Part shown: piece by piece, positions 43,179 to 51,429 of the stretch
How positions within the stretch are numbered: the first letter of the stretch is position 1
Layout of the letters: every line of letters starts with the position of its first letter
NCBI RefSeq assembly: GCF_019396385.1
Contig: NZ_JAHKRN010000040.1
Location: 17,950 to 81,949, forward strand
Origin: Nonomuraea harbinensis
GTDB lineage: Bacteria > Actinomycetota > Actinomycetes > Streptosporangiales > Streptosporangiaceae
Length of the DNA stretch: 64,000 nucleotides
Direction: 5' to 3'
The notes under the pieces: model-generated
What the model was told of the DNA's origin: nothing
The model's input: the letters and a program-made list of their open reading frames with translations, nothing else
Databases searched by the model: none
Made by a program: the position numbers and the translations under genes

Positions 43179-43246
43179 ATAGTACCGATCGAACCTGATC
43201 GAAGATGATTCACCCGCGAACCTCCATGGAGCAAGTGATCGAACCC
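43179..43246. promoter_or_regulatory. Phased GATC operator repeats over the heparinase-like gene promoter
   Basis: GATCGAACCT, GATCGAAGAT and GATTCACCCG start at 43187, 43197 and 43207, and GATCGAACCC at 43237, all in 10-bp register. On the minus strand a TACTAT -10 lies at 43184-43179, so the repeats cover the -10/-35 region of the heparinase-like operon. The element resembles the one at 38040-38110. Confidence 0.6.
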
Positions 43247-43263
43247 TTACACTCCTCTGGATC

Positions 43264-43962
43264 ATGAAAAGAAAACTGTGGGCCGCCGTGGCGGCGCTCG
43301 TCCTCGTAGCCGCGTGGGGCTGCTACGAGCTGGTCAACGCACGCACGTTCCAGCTCGCGGGGAAGCTGGTCGACCGGGTGGAGACGGCGGAGAAGGTCGT
43401 CGCGCTCACCTTCGACGACGGTCCCGACGAGCACACGCGGGAGATCATCGACGTGCTCGCGAAGGAGCGGGTGCGTGCCACGTTCTTCGTCGTCGGATCG
43501 GAGCTGCGCGCCCGCCCCGGGCACGCGGCCGCGCTGGTGCGGGCCGGCCACCAGCTCGGCAACCACACGTTCACGCACCGCAGGATGGTGTTCGTGTCCG
43601 GCTCGACCGTGGCCGAAGAGGTGGAGCCGACCGACGCGCTCATCCGCGCCGCCGGGCAGCGCGGCGACATCCCGTTCCGGCCGCCCACCGGCAAGAAGCT
43701 GCTCGCGCTCCCTCTCTACCTGGCCGAACGGGAGCGGGTCACGGTGATGTGGGACGTCGAGCCCGACTCGGGCCGCACCCCCAGCGCGGAGCGGATCGTG
43801 GCCGAGGTCCGCGAGCAGGTGCGGCCGGGCTCGATCGTGCTGCTCCATCCCTGGTACGAGAGCGGCGCCCGGACCCGCGAGGCCATCGGCGGCGTCGTCT
43901 CCGGGCTGCGGGCCGACGGGTACCGGTTCGTGACCGTGGCCGAACTGCTCGGCCAGGAGTGA
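43264..43962 (+). CDS. Polysaccharide deacetylase (NodB/CE4 family)
   Basis: The 232-residue protein has an N-terminal hydrophobic segment (about residues 5-22, probable signal or anchor) and a NodB homology domain with the metal-binding motifs TFDDGP and NHTFTH, then RPPTGKKLL and VTVMWDVEP. It removes acetyl or related groups from chitin, peptidoglycan or other N-acetylated polysaccharides at the cell surface. It is divergent from the heparinase-like gene; its own promoter likely lies among the same phased repeats. The ribosome-binding site is weak. Confidence 0.9.
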   Translation: MKRKLWAAVAALVLVAAWGCYELVNARTFQLAGKLVDRVETAEKVVALTFDDGPDEHTREIIDVLAKERVRATFFVVGSELRARPGHAAALVRAGHQLGNHTFTHRRMVFVSGSTVAEEVEPTDALIRAAGQRGDIPFRPPTGKKLLALPLYLAERERVTVMWDVEPDSGRTPSAERIVAEVREQVRPGSIVLLHPWYESGARTREAIGGVVSGLRADGYRFVTVAELLGQE

Positions 43963-44010
43963 AAACCGGGACCGAGGGGCAGAGGAGAGCCTTCGCGGAC
44001 GGGAGGCCGG

Positions 44011-45630
44011 ATGGGGACGAGCGCCGAGCGGCGGGTGGAACAGGTGGCCAGGGAGGCTCTCGGGCTGGACGAGCTGCGGCCAGGCCAGCCCGAGGCGATG
44101 GCGGCGCTGGCGGAGGGCCGCGACACGCTCGTGGTCATGCCGACGGGAGGCGGCAAGTCGGCCGTCTACCAGGTCCCCGCGCTGCTGCTGGACGGGCCGA
44201 CGCTGGTGGTGTCGCCGCTGATCGCGCTCCAGCGCGACCAGGTGGAGGCGCTGCGCGAGCGTGACGAGCAGGCGGTCAGGCTGGACGCCGGCACCTCGAA
44301 GGGCGAGCGTGAGTCGTCGTTCGAGTCGCTGCGCGCGGGCGAGACCGAGTTCCTGTTCTGCGCGCCCGAGCAGCTCGCCAGGCCCGACGTGGTGCGCGAG
44401 CTGGCCGCGGCGAAGCCGTCCCTGCTGGTGGTGGACGAGGCCCACTGCGTCTCGGCCTGGGGCCACGACTTCCGGCCCGACTACCTGCGGCTGGGCGCCG
44501 TCGCCGACGCTCTCGGCCGGCCCGTCGTGGCCGCGCTGACCGCGACGGCCGCGCCCCCGGTGCGGGCCGAGATCGTCGAACGGCTCCGCATGCGCGACCC
44601 GCTGGAGGTGGTGTGCGGCTTCGACCGCCCCAACATCAGCCTGGAGGTACGGGGGACCACCGGCGACGGCGAGGACGTGGCCGAGGCCGTCGAGGCGCTG
44701 GCCAAGCCCGGACTCGTCTACACCGCCACCCGCAAGCGGGCCGCCGAGCTGGCCGGACGGCTGGGCGAGCGGGGCGTGCGGGCGGCCGCCTACCACGCCG
44801 GGATGCGGCGGGCCGACCGCGACGCCGTCCAGGAGGCGTTCATGGCCGGGGAACTCGACGTGGTGGTGGCCACCAACGCGTTCGGCATGGGCATCGACAA
44901 GCCGGACGTCCGGTTCGTGGTGCACGCCCAGGTGCCCGGCTCGCTGGACTCGTACTACCAGGAGATCGGCAGGGCGGGCCGGGACGGCGAGCCCGCCGCG
45001 GCGGTGCTCTTCTACCGGGCGGAGGATCTGGGGATGCAGCGGTTCTTCACCGGCGGGCTGCCGGACGAGGAGGCGCTGGCCGTGGTCGCCCGCGCCATCG
45101 GCGAGGAGGGCGGGCGGACCGACCGCAAGCATCTGCGCGAACGGCTCGGCATCACCGCGCGCCGCGTCACGTCGCTGCTGAACCTGCTGGAAAAGGCGGG
45201 CGCGGTCCGGCTCGGCACCCGCTCCGTCGCCGCCGCCGAGGACGCGCCCGCCCCGGAGGAGGCGGCACGGGCCGCTCGCGAGGTCGCCGAGCGGCACCGG
45301 GAGGTGGAGCGCACCCGGCTGGAGATGATGCGCCGTTACGCCGAGACCCGCGACTGCCGCCGCGGCTTCCTGCTCGGCTACTTCGGCGAGCGGCTGCCCG
45401 GCCCGTGCGGCGCCTGCGACACCTGCCTGGCCGGCACCGCGTCCGACCCGGAGCCGGCCGGCGACGTCCGGTTCCCGATGCACGCCCGCGTCGAGCACGT
45501 CGAGTGGGGGCCGGGCGAGGTCATCCGCCGTGAGGAGGACCGGCTGACCGTGCTGTTCCACGAGGGCGGCTACCGCGAGCTGCTGCTGTCGGCCGTCACA
45601 GAGGAGGGCCTGCTGCGCGAGGCCGGGTGA
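44011..45630 (+). CDS. recQ: RecQ family ATP-dependent DNA helicase
   Basis: The 539-residue protein has helicase motif 0 (LRPGQ), Walker A (MPTGGGKS, Lys49), the DEAH box in VVDEAHCVSAWGHDFRPDY, motif V/VI (FGMGIDKPDVRFVVHA, YYQEIGRAGRDGEP) and the zinc-binding region with Cys in RDCRRGFLLGYFGE and CGACDTC. It unwinds DNA in repair and recombination. A short HRDC-less tail follows. The ATG at 44011 has GGGAGG upstream. It follows the deacetylase by 48 bases; a GACCGGGC/GCCCGGTC stem begins at its stop. Confidence 0.93.
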   Translation: MGTSAERRVEQVAREALGLDELRPGQPEAMAALAEGRDTLVVMPTGGGKSAVYQVPALLLDGPTLVVSPLIALQRDQVEALRERDEQAVRLDAGTSKGERESSFESLRAGETEFLFCAPEQLARPDVVRELAAAKPSLLVVDEAHCVSAWGHDFRPDYLRLGAVADALGRPVVAALTATAAPPVRAEIVERLRMRDPLEVVCGFDRPNISLEVRGTTGDGEDVAEAVEALAKPGLVYTATRKRAAELAGRLGERGVRAAAYHAGMRRADRDAVQEAFMAGELDVVVATNAFGMGIDKPDVRFVVHAQVPGSLDSYYQEIGRAGRDGEPAAAVLFYRAEDLGMQRFFTGGLPDEEALAVVARAIGEEGGRTDRKHLRERLGITARRVTSLLNLLEKAGAVRLGTRSVAAAEDAPAPEEAARAAREVAERHREVERTRLEMMRRYAETRDCRRGFLLGYFGERLPGPCGACDTCLAGTASDPEPAGDVRFPMHARVEHVEWGPGEVIRREEDRLTVLFHEGGYRELLLSAVTEEGLLREAG

Positions 45631-45649
45631 CCGGGCATCCCGCCCGGTC
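45629..45649 (+). terminator. Small hairpin after recQ
   Basis: GACCGGGC (45629-45636) and GCCCGGTC (45642-45649) form a perfect 8-bp stem with a 5-base loop overlapping the recQ stop codon. It may limit read-through into the sirtuin gene. Confidence 0.4.
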
Positions 45650-45664
45650 GTGCACCATGGAGAC

Positions 45665-46513
45665 GTGACCGTAGCAGAAGGCACCGCGCTCGGCCGGCTG
45701 GCCGGGCTGGTGGAGTGCGGCGGGGTGGTGGTGCTCAGCGGGGCGGGCCTGTCCACCGAGTCGGGCATCCCCGACTACCGCGGCCCGACCGGCCGGTCCC
45801 GCAACGCCCAGCCGATGACCTACCAGCGCTTCGTCGGCAGCGAGCAGGCGCGCCGCCGCTACTGGGCGCGCAGCCACGTCGGCTGGCGGCAGATCGGCGC
45901 CGCCCTCCCCAACGCCGGGCACCGGGCGGTCGCCGCGCTGGAGCGGCGCGGCCTCCTGTCAGGCATCGTCACCCAGAACGTCGACGGGCTCCACCAGGCG
46001 GCCGGGGCGCGGCAGGTGATCGAGCTGCACGGCGGCCTGGACCGGGTGGTCTGCCTGTCCTGCCGGGAGCGCACCCCTCGGGCCGAGCTCGACCTGCGGC
46101 TGCGCGCCGCCAACCCCGGCTGGGCGGCCGACGCGGGGCAGATCAACCCCGACGGCGACGCGGTGCTCACCGACGAACAGGTGGAGGGCTTCCGGCTGGT
46201 CGGCTGCCGCTCGTGCGACGGCGTGCTCAAGCCCGACGTGGTGTTCTTCGGCGAGAACGTGCCGCGCCCGCGCGTCGAGCGGTGCTTCGAGCTCGTCGGG
46301 TCGGCGCGGGCGCTGCTCGTGCTCGGCTCGTCGCTGGCCATCCGCTCCGGCCTGCGCTTCGTGGACCGGGCCGCCGCGCTCGGCCTGCCCATCGCGATCG
46401 TCAACCAGGGGGCCACGGGCGGCGACCACCACGCCACCCTCACCGTCGACGCCCCGCTCGGCGCCACCCTCACCGCTCTCACCGCGACCACTACGCCGCT
46501 GCGGGCACAATAG
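45665..46513 (+). CDS. Sir2-family NAD-dependent protein deacylase
   Basis: The protein (about 282 residues) has the sirtuin signatures VVVLSGAGLSTESGIPDYRG (NAD binding), TQNVDGLHQAAGARQVIELHG with the catalytic His, and zinc Cys in CLSCRERT and GCRSCDGVLKPDVVFFGENV. It removes acyl groups from lysines using NAD+. I chose the GTG at 45665 (GGAG just upstream); a longer frame from GTG 45650 overlaps a hairpin after recQ. Likely targets are metabolic enzymes such as acyl-CoA synthetases; this is family knowledge, not seen here. Confidence 0.9.
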   Translation: MTVAEGTALGRLAGLVECGGVVVLSGAGLSTESGIPDYRGPTGRSRNAQPMTYQRFVGSEQARRRYWARSHVGWRQIGAALPNAGHRAVAALERRGLLSGIVTQNVDGLHQAAGARQVIELHGGLDRVVCLSCRERTPRAELDLRLRAANPGWAADAGQINPDGDAVLTDEQVEGFRLVGCRSCDGVLKPDVVFFGENVPRPRVERCFELVGSARALLVLGSSLAIRSGLRFVDRAAALGLPIAIVNQGATGGDHHATLTVDAPLGATLTALTATTTPLRAQ

Positions 46514-46517
46514 GGTC

Positions 46518-46892
46518 ATGCCCGCCACCTGCCACTGCGGCCTGCCCGCCGCCTACGCCGACTGCTGCGGCCGGTTCCACCGCGGCGAGGCCGCCGCCGC
46601 GACGGCCGAGCAGCTGATGCGCTCGCGGTTCGCCGCGTTCAGCGTCCGCGACTCCGCCTACCTGATGCGCACCTGGCACCCGGCGAGCCGCCCGCCCGGC
46701 ATCGACCTGGAGCGGAAGACGCGCTGGGTGCGGCTGGAGATCCTGGAGACCACCGGCGGCAGCGTCGTCCACACCGAGGGCACGGTCCGCTTCCGCGCCC
46801 ACTACGTCCACCGCGGCAAGCCGGGCGAGATGGAGGAGCACAGCCGGTTCGTCCGCCACGAAGGCCGCTGGGTCTACTCCGGCGCCCTCTAG
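46518..46892 (+). CDS. YchJ-family protein with SEC-C-like Cys motif
   Basis: The 124-residue protein begins CHCGLPAAYADCCGRFHRGE, the Cys-rich zinc-binding motif of YchJ/SEC-C proteins. It continues with the YchJ NTF2-like fold (AEQLMRSRFAAFSVRDSAYLM, RTWHP, GTVRFRAHYV). The function of YchJ is not established. Its stop TAG and the convergent livM stop TAG share the palindrome CTAG at 46889-46892, so the genes overlap by four bases. It may be co-transcribed with the sirtuin gene. Confidence 0.88.
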   Translation: MPATCHCGLPAAYADCCGRFHRGEAAAATAEQLMRSRFAAFSVRDSAYLMRTWHPASRPPGIDLERKTRWVRLEILETTGGSVVHTEGTVRFRAHYVHRGKPGEMEEHSRFVRHEGRWVYSGAL

Positions 46893-47857
46893 GAGGCCCG
46901 CCCCCGCCGCCCCGGCCGGTCCCGCCGGGTGAGCGCCGGCACCAGCCCCTGCGGCAGGAACAGCACGACCCCGATCAGCACCAGCGCGTACACCGCGTAC
47001 GACAGCACGCTCGGCGCGTAGGTCGGCATCCCCGGCAGCGCGGCCAGCCGGTCGAGCCCCTGCACGAGCAGCGTGATCGCGCTCGCCCCCGCCAGCGCGC
47101 CCCACACCGTGCCCAGCCCGCCCACGACCGCCATGACGATGTACTGGATCGAGATCAGCACCGGGAACGACCCCGGCGCCACGTATCCGGTGTAGAAGCA
47201 GTAGATGCCGCCCGCCAGCCCCGCGAACGCGGCCGACAGCGCGAACACGACCAGCTTGTAGCGGCCCACCGGGATGCCGGAGGAGGCGGCGGCCGTCTCG
47301 CTGGTGGCCAGCGCGCGCAGCGCCCGTCCGGGCCGCGAGGCGATGACGTGGTGCGTGACCAGCATGACCAGCCCCAGCGCCGCCCACGTCAGCCAGGCGT
47401 ACGCGGCCGCGCTGTCCATCTCCCACGACCCGATGCCGAACTGCGGGATGCCCTGCAGCCCGATGTCGCCTCCGGTGAACTCCAGCTGCCCCGCCAGCGA
47501 CAGCAGGATGAGCTGCACCGCCAGCGTCGCGAACGCCAGATGGTGGCCGCGCAGCCGCAGCAGCGGCATCCCGATCAGCACCGCGAAGACGGCCGCCATC
47601 AGCGGCGCGGCCACCAGCCCCAGCAGCGGCGGGAACCCGTTCAGCGCCAGCAGCGCCGCCGTGTACGCGCCGACGCCGTAGAACGCGCCCTGCCCGAGCG
47701 AGACCTGCCCGGCGAACCCCATCAGCAGCGACACCCCGACGGTCACGATGGCCGCCAGCCCGAGCAGCACGTAGACGGCCAGCGCGCTGTCGTCGAGCAC
47801 CAGCGGCAACCCCAGCGCGACGGCCACAGCCAGAGCCGCGGCGGCGATCCTCTTCAC
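46889..47857 (-). CDS. livM: Branched-chain amino acid-type ABC permease LivM
   Basis: The 322-residue permease has about nine hydrophobic segments and the LivM hallmarks GFAGQVSLGQGAFYGVGAYTAALLAL and RALRALATSETAAASSGIPVGRYKL. The start is a GTG at 47857, overlapping the LivH stop (GTGA), with GAGGAGG upstream. It is the last gene of the livK-livG-livF-livH-livM operon. The adjacent PaaX, acyl-CoA synthetase and methyltransferase genes suggest the solute may be an organic acid rather than leucine. The symbol indicates family only. Confidence 0.9.
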   Translation of the reverse strand: MKRIAAAALAVAVALGLPLVLDDSALAVYVLLGLAAIVTVGVSLLMGFAGQVSLGQGAFYGVGAYTAALLALNGFPPLLGLVAAPLMAAVFAVLIGMPLLRLRGHHLAFATLAVQLILLSLAGQLEFTGGDIGLQGIPQFGIGSWEMDSAAAYAWLTWAALGLVMLVTHHVIASRPGRALRALATSETAAASSGIPVGRYKLVVFALSAAFAGLAGGIYCFYTGYVAPGSFPVLISIQYIVMAVVGGLGTVWGALAGASAITLLVQGLDRLAALPGMPTYAPSVLSYAVYALVLIGVVLFLPQGLVPALTRRDRPGRRGRAS

Positions 47858-48714
47858 ACCGCCTCCTCATGGATGGCCGACCGGCGGCTCGCCTGCACGA
47901 TCATGACCACGAGCATGAGCCCGAGCGCCACCTCCAGCTGGTGGGAGCCGTACCCGTACCCGGCGGCCATCGTCTCGGCCACCCCCAGCAGCAGCGCCCC
48001 GCCGAGCGCGACGACCGGGCGGGTGAGCGCGCCGAACACGGCCGCGGCGAACGCGTTCACGATCAGCGTCACGTCCGTGTCGAACGAGATCGGCCGCAGC
48101 GGCGTGATCAGCACCCCGGCGAGCCCGCCGAGCAGCCCGCCGAGGGCGAACGCCAGCAGCCCCATCCGCCGGGTGTCGATGCCGACCACGCGGGCCGCGT
48201 ACGGGTTGGAGGCGCACGCGGTGAGCGCCTTGCCCAGGTAGGTGCGCCCGAAGAAGAGCGCGAGCAGCACGAACGTGGCGGCGGTGACGGCGATGACGAG
48301 CAGGTGCTGCGTCTGGATCCGGGCCCCGGCGATCGTCACCGACCCGGCCAGCCCCGGCGCCGAGCGCGGCTGGTCGCCCCAGAGCACGATCTCGACCGCG
48401 TACGCGAGCACCCCGACCCCGAGCGTGATGATCAGCGACGACAGCGGCGTGGTGCCCGGCCGGCCGATCGCGGCCAGCCCGGTCAGCAGCCCGGCCACGC
48501 CGGCCAGCAGGACCGCCGCCGCCTCGCTCACCCCGTGCGGCACCCCGAGCCCGAGCAGCGAGGACGTGCACAGCCCCGCGACCACGGCGAACGTGCCCTG
48601 CGCGAAGTTGACCACCCCGGTCACCCGGTGGATGGCGACCAGCCCGCTGGCGATGAGCGCGATCGCGCACCCCACGGCCAGCCCGTTCAGCAGGTACGTC
48701 AGGAACGCGCTCAT
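47854..48714 (-). CDS. livH: Branched-chain amino acid-type ABC permease LivH
   Basis: The 286-residue permease begins MSAFLTYLLNGLAVGCAIAL and has the LivH signature AIHRVTGVVNFAQGTF and LTACASNPYAARVVGIDTRRM. About eight transmembrane helices are present. I chose the ATG at 48714, which overlaps the livF stop (ATGA); the frame stays open for 37 codons into livF without family similarity. It pairs with LivM in the membrane. The symbol indicates family only. Confidence 0.9.
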   Translation of the reverse strand: MSAFLTYLLNGLAVGCAIALIASGLVAIHRVTGVVNFAQGTFAVVAGLCTSSLLGLGVPHGVSEAAAVLLAGVAGLLTGLAAIGRPGTTPLSSLIITLGVGVLAYAVEIVLWGDQPRSAPGLAGSVTIAGARIQTQHLLVIAVTAATFVLLALFFGRTYLGKALTACASNPYAARVVGIDTRRMGLLAFALGGLLGGLAGVLITPLRPISFDTDVTLIVNAFAAAVFGALTRPVVALGGALLLGVAETMAAGYGYGSHQLEVALGLMLVVMIVQASRRSAIHEEAV

Positions 48715-49382
48715 GTGATCGCTCCGCCCAGGTAGGCGCTGGCCACCCGCGGGTCGTCCGCCAGCTCCGCGCACGCCCCCTCCGCACGCACCTGCCCCGA
48801 TTCGAGCACGTACGCGCGCGAGCACAGCTCGAACGCCAGCCGCGCGTTCTGCTCGATGAGCAGCACCGCCAGCCCCTGCTCCCGGTTGAGCGTGGCCAGG
48901 TGGGCGGCCAGGTCGGCGGTGATGTTCGGGGCCAGGCCGAGCGACAGCTCGTCCACCACGAGCACCTGCGGCCGGGACATCAGCGCTCGCCCGACGGCCA
49001 CCATCTGCTGCTCGCCGCCGGACAGCACGCCCGCCCGCCGCCCGGCCAGCTCGGCCAGGCGCGGCAGCAGCTCGTAGACGGGGGCCGGGTCGCGCTGCCC
49101 GGAACGCCAGCCGCCCAGCGCCAGGTTGTCAGCGACCGACATATCCGGAAAAAGCTGGCGGCCCTCCGGCACCAGCGCCAGCCTGCCCTCCACCCGCACC
49201 GTGCCAGAAACCGTGCCCGACGCCGGAGTGAGCAGCCCAGCCAGCGTGTTGGCCAGCGTCGACTTGCCCGCCCCGTTCGGGCCGAGCAGCGCCACCATCT
49301 CGCCCTTGCCCACCGCGAGCGTGACGTGGTCGAGCGCGATGGCCGTGCCGTACGAGACCACCAGGTCGGTGACGTCGATCAT
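48711..49382 (-). CDS. livF: Liv-type ABC transporter ATPase LivF
   Basis: The 223-residue ATPase has Walker A (GPNGAGKSTLANT), signature (LSGGEQQMVAVGRALM), Walker B (VLVVDELSLGLAP) and H-loop (LLIEQNARLAFEL). The ATG at 49382 overlaps the livG stop (ATGA). The short LivF form lacks the LivG C-terminal tail, and the two ATPases work as a heterodimer. The symbol indicates family only. Confidence 0.9.
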   Translation of the reverse strand: MIDVTDLVVSYGTAIALDHVTLAVGKGEMVALLGPNGAGKSTLANTLAGLLTPASGTVSGTVRVEGRLALVPEGRQLFPDMSVADNLALGGWRSGQRDPAPVYELLPRLAELAGRRAGVLSGGEQQMVAVGRALMSRPQVLVVDELSLGLAPNITADLAAHLATLNREQGLAVLLIEQNARLAFELCSRAYVLESGQVRAEGACAELADDPRVASAYLGGAIT

Positions 49383-50134
49383 GAGGCCTGTCCGAGGTAG
49401 GCGGCGAGCACGAGCGGATCCTCGCGGATCTCGGCCGGCGGGCCGTCGGCGATGACCCGCCCCAGGTCGAGCACCACGACGCGGTCGGCCAGCCGGGTCA
49501 CGAACCCCACGTCGTGCTCGATGAGCAGGATCGTCAGCCCGTCCGCGCGCAGCTCCTCCACCAGCGCGGCCAGCCGCTCCCGCTCGTGCCCGCGCAGCCC
49601 TGAGGCGGGCTCGTCGAGCAGCAGCAGCCGGGGCCGCGCGCACAGCGCGCGGGCCAGCTGCAGCGCCCGCTGCTGGCCGATCGGCAGCCGGTCGGCCGGC
49701 CGTCCCGCCCACTCGGCCAGCCCCACCCGCGCCAGCGCGGCATCCGCCTCACGGCCGATCTCCCGCTCGTCGCGACGGTGGCGGGGCAGCCGCAGCGCCG
49801 CGGACACGAACCCCGACCGGGTACGGCCGTGCATGCCGACCATGACGTTCTCCCGGACCGTCATGGCGCGGAACACCCGCGCGCCCTGGAAGACGATCGA
49901 CATGCCGAGCCGGGCCCGCCGGTGCGGCGCCAGCCGGTCCACCCGGTGCCCGAGGAAGGCGATCTCCCCGTGGTCGGCCGCCAGGTGGCCGGTGACGAGG
50001 TTGAACAGCGTCGACTTGCCCGCCCCGTTCGGCCCGATGATGGCGCACAGCTCACCCTCGGCCACGGCGAGCGAGACGTCCCGCACGGCGTAGACGCCGC
50101 CGAAGGAGCGCGACACCCCGGTGACCGCCAGCAC
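49379..50134 (-). CDS. livG: Liv-type ABC transporter ATPase LivG
   Basis: The 251-residue ATPase starts at a GTG at 50134, with GGGG six bases upstream, three bases after the binding-protein stop. It has Walker A (GPNGAGKSTLFNLV), the LivG-specific GMSIVFQGARVFRAMTVRENVMVG, the signature-helix region ADRLPIGQQRALQLARALC, Walker B (LLLLDEPASGL) and H-loop (LLIEHDVGFVTRLAD). The signature here reads LPIGQQRALQLARAL instead of the standard LSGGQQ, with the first Gly-Gly altered; this is a variant seen in LivG-type proteins. Confidence 0.88.
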   Translation of the reverse strand: MLAVTGVSRSFGGVYAVRDVSLAVAEGELCAIIGPNGAGKSTLFNLVTGHLAADHGEIAFLGHRVDRLAPHRRARLGMSIVFQGARVFRAMTVRENVMVGMHGRTRSGFVSAALRLPRHRRDEREIGREADAALARVGLAEWAGRPADRLPIGQQRALQLARALCARPRLLLLDEPASGLRGHERERLAALVEELRADGLTILLIEHDVGFVTRLADRVVVLDLGRVIADGPPAEIREDPLVLAAYLGQAS

Positions 50135-50137
50135 CCG

Positions 50138-51343
50138 CTACCCCAGCCCGGCGACAGTCTTGGTCAGCTGCTCCCGCGCCCACTCGGTCGGCACGAACGC
50201 GCCGTCCCGCACCGTGTTGACCGAGATGTACTCGGGCGTCAGGCCGGAGTGGTCGGTGGGGGAGTAGCGGAAGCGGCCGTTCGGGGTGATCAGGTCCATC
50301 GTCTCCAGCGCCTGCTGGACCTTCTCCTTGTCGGTGCCGCCCGCCTTCCTGATCGCCTCGAACAGCAGCAGGCTCGCGCTGTAGCCGTCCTGCGCGAACT
50401 GCGGCGGCGGGTAGCCGTGCTTCTCCAGGTAGGGCTTCGCCATCTGCTCGATGACCTGCTTCTGCTTGCCGTCCGGCAGGTGCTCGCCCACCACGCCGAT
50501 CGCGCTCTGCACCGTCATGCCCTCGGCGGCCTCGCCCATCGGCTCCAGCCACAGCTTGCTGGCCTGCGACGCGGTCAGGAACAGCGGCGTCTTCAGCCCG
50601 GACGCCGCGTACTGCTTGGCCGCGGTCACGCCCGGCGCGCCCGAGCCCCAGAACACCAGCGCCTCCGCCTCCGAGTCGCGCACGTGCTGGAACACCGGGC
50701 TGAAGTCGGCGGTGGTGGTCTCGTACGGCTCGTCCACCGCGATCGTGACCCCGTACTTCGGCGCCAGCGCGACCATGGACTCGTGCCCGGAGACCGAGTA
50801 GGCGCTCTTGGAGTCCCAGGCCACCGCGATCGTCTTGATGCCCTCGGCCTGGATGTACTGCAGGTAGCGCTCGGCGTACATGCTCGACAGCGCGGGCGTG
50901 ACGAAGATGTACGACTTGATCGGCTCGACCTGCTCGACGGCCGGGGCCAGTGACAGGTAGGGCATCTTCTCGCGCTGCGCGAGCGGCTCGATGGCCAGCG
51001 CCGAGTTGGAGAACACCGGGCCGATGAGCGCGTCGATCTCGCCCTTGATCTGGTTGTAGGCCACGATGCCCTGGTCCGGCGCGGTCTTGTCGTCCCGCAC
51101 GACCAGCTCGACCTGCCGCCCGAGCAGCCCGCCCTGCGCGTTGACCTGCTCGACGGCCAGCTCGACCGCCTTCTTGTCCTCGCTGCCGAGCGGGGTGTAG
51201 TTGCCGGTGAGCGAGACGATGAGGCCGACCCGGATCGGGTCCTGGGCGCCGGAGCCGCCGCCACCGCCGCCACCACCGCCGTTGCCGCCGCACGCGGCGA
51301 GCGCCACGGCGAGACTTGCCAGGAACGGTAGAAGCTTGCGCAT
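50138..51343 (-). CDS. livK: Liv-type periplasmic-binding lipoprotein
   Basis: The 401-residue protein has a lipobox with lipidation Cys18 (ALAAC), then a long Gly-rich linker and a LivK/amide-binding fold (DPIRVGLIVSLTGNYTPLGS, ALIGPVFSNSALAIEPLAQ, AAKQYAASGLKTPLFLTASQA). The ATG at 51343 has AGGAGG five bases upstream, better than the TTG at 51346. It delivers the solute to the LivHM permease. The ligand is unknown; the PaaX/acyl-CoA synthetase neighbours favour an aromatic or other organic acid. Confidence 0.9.
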   Translation of the reverse strand: MRKLLPFLASLAVALAACGGNGGGGGGGGGSGAQDPIRVGLIVSLTGNYTPLGSEDKKAVELAVEQVNAQGGLLGRQVELVVRDDKTAPDQGIVAYNQIKGEIDALIGPVFSNSALAIEPLAQREKMPYLSLAPAVEQVEPIKSYIFVTPALSSMYAERYLQYIQAEGIKTIAVAWDSKSAYSVSGHESMVALAPKYGVTIAVDEPYETTTADFSPVFQHVRDSEAEALVFWGSGAPGVTAAKQYAASGLKTPLFLTASQASKLWLEPMGEAAEGMTVQSAIGVVGEHLPDGKQKQVIEQMAKPYLEKHGYPPPQFAQDGYSASLLLFEAIRKAGGTDKEKVQQALETMDLITPNGRFRYSPTDHSGLTPEYISVNTVRDGAFVPTEWAREQLTKTVAGLG

Positions 51344-51370
51344 CAAGACCTCCTGGTGGGAGTGGCCCGA

Positions 51371-51415
51371 ATGTAGGCAGGTACATTACGGCTGTCAAGA
51401 CAATGCCTAACATTG
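51371..51415. promoter_or_regulatory. Two palindromes in the livK-paaX divergent region
   Basis: ATGTA-N6-TACAT (51371-51386) and CAATG-N5-CATTG (51401-51415) lie in tandem between the divergent livK and PaaX genes. The cores resemble each other (AGGCAG and GCCTAA). They are likely PaaX operators controlling both directions. Confidence 0.5.
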
Positions 51416-51429
51416 CGGCGGAGCGGGCT

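Noticed and set aside
45650..45664. Alternative sirtuin start at GTG 45650
   Set aside because: It overlaps the hairpin after recQ and adds residues (MHHGD) not seen in the sirtuin family.
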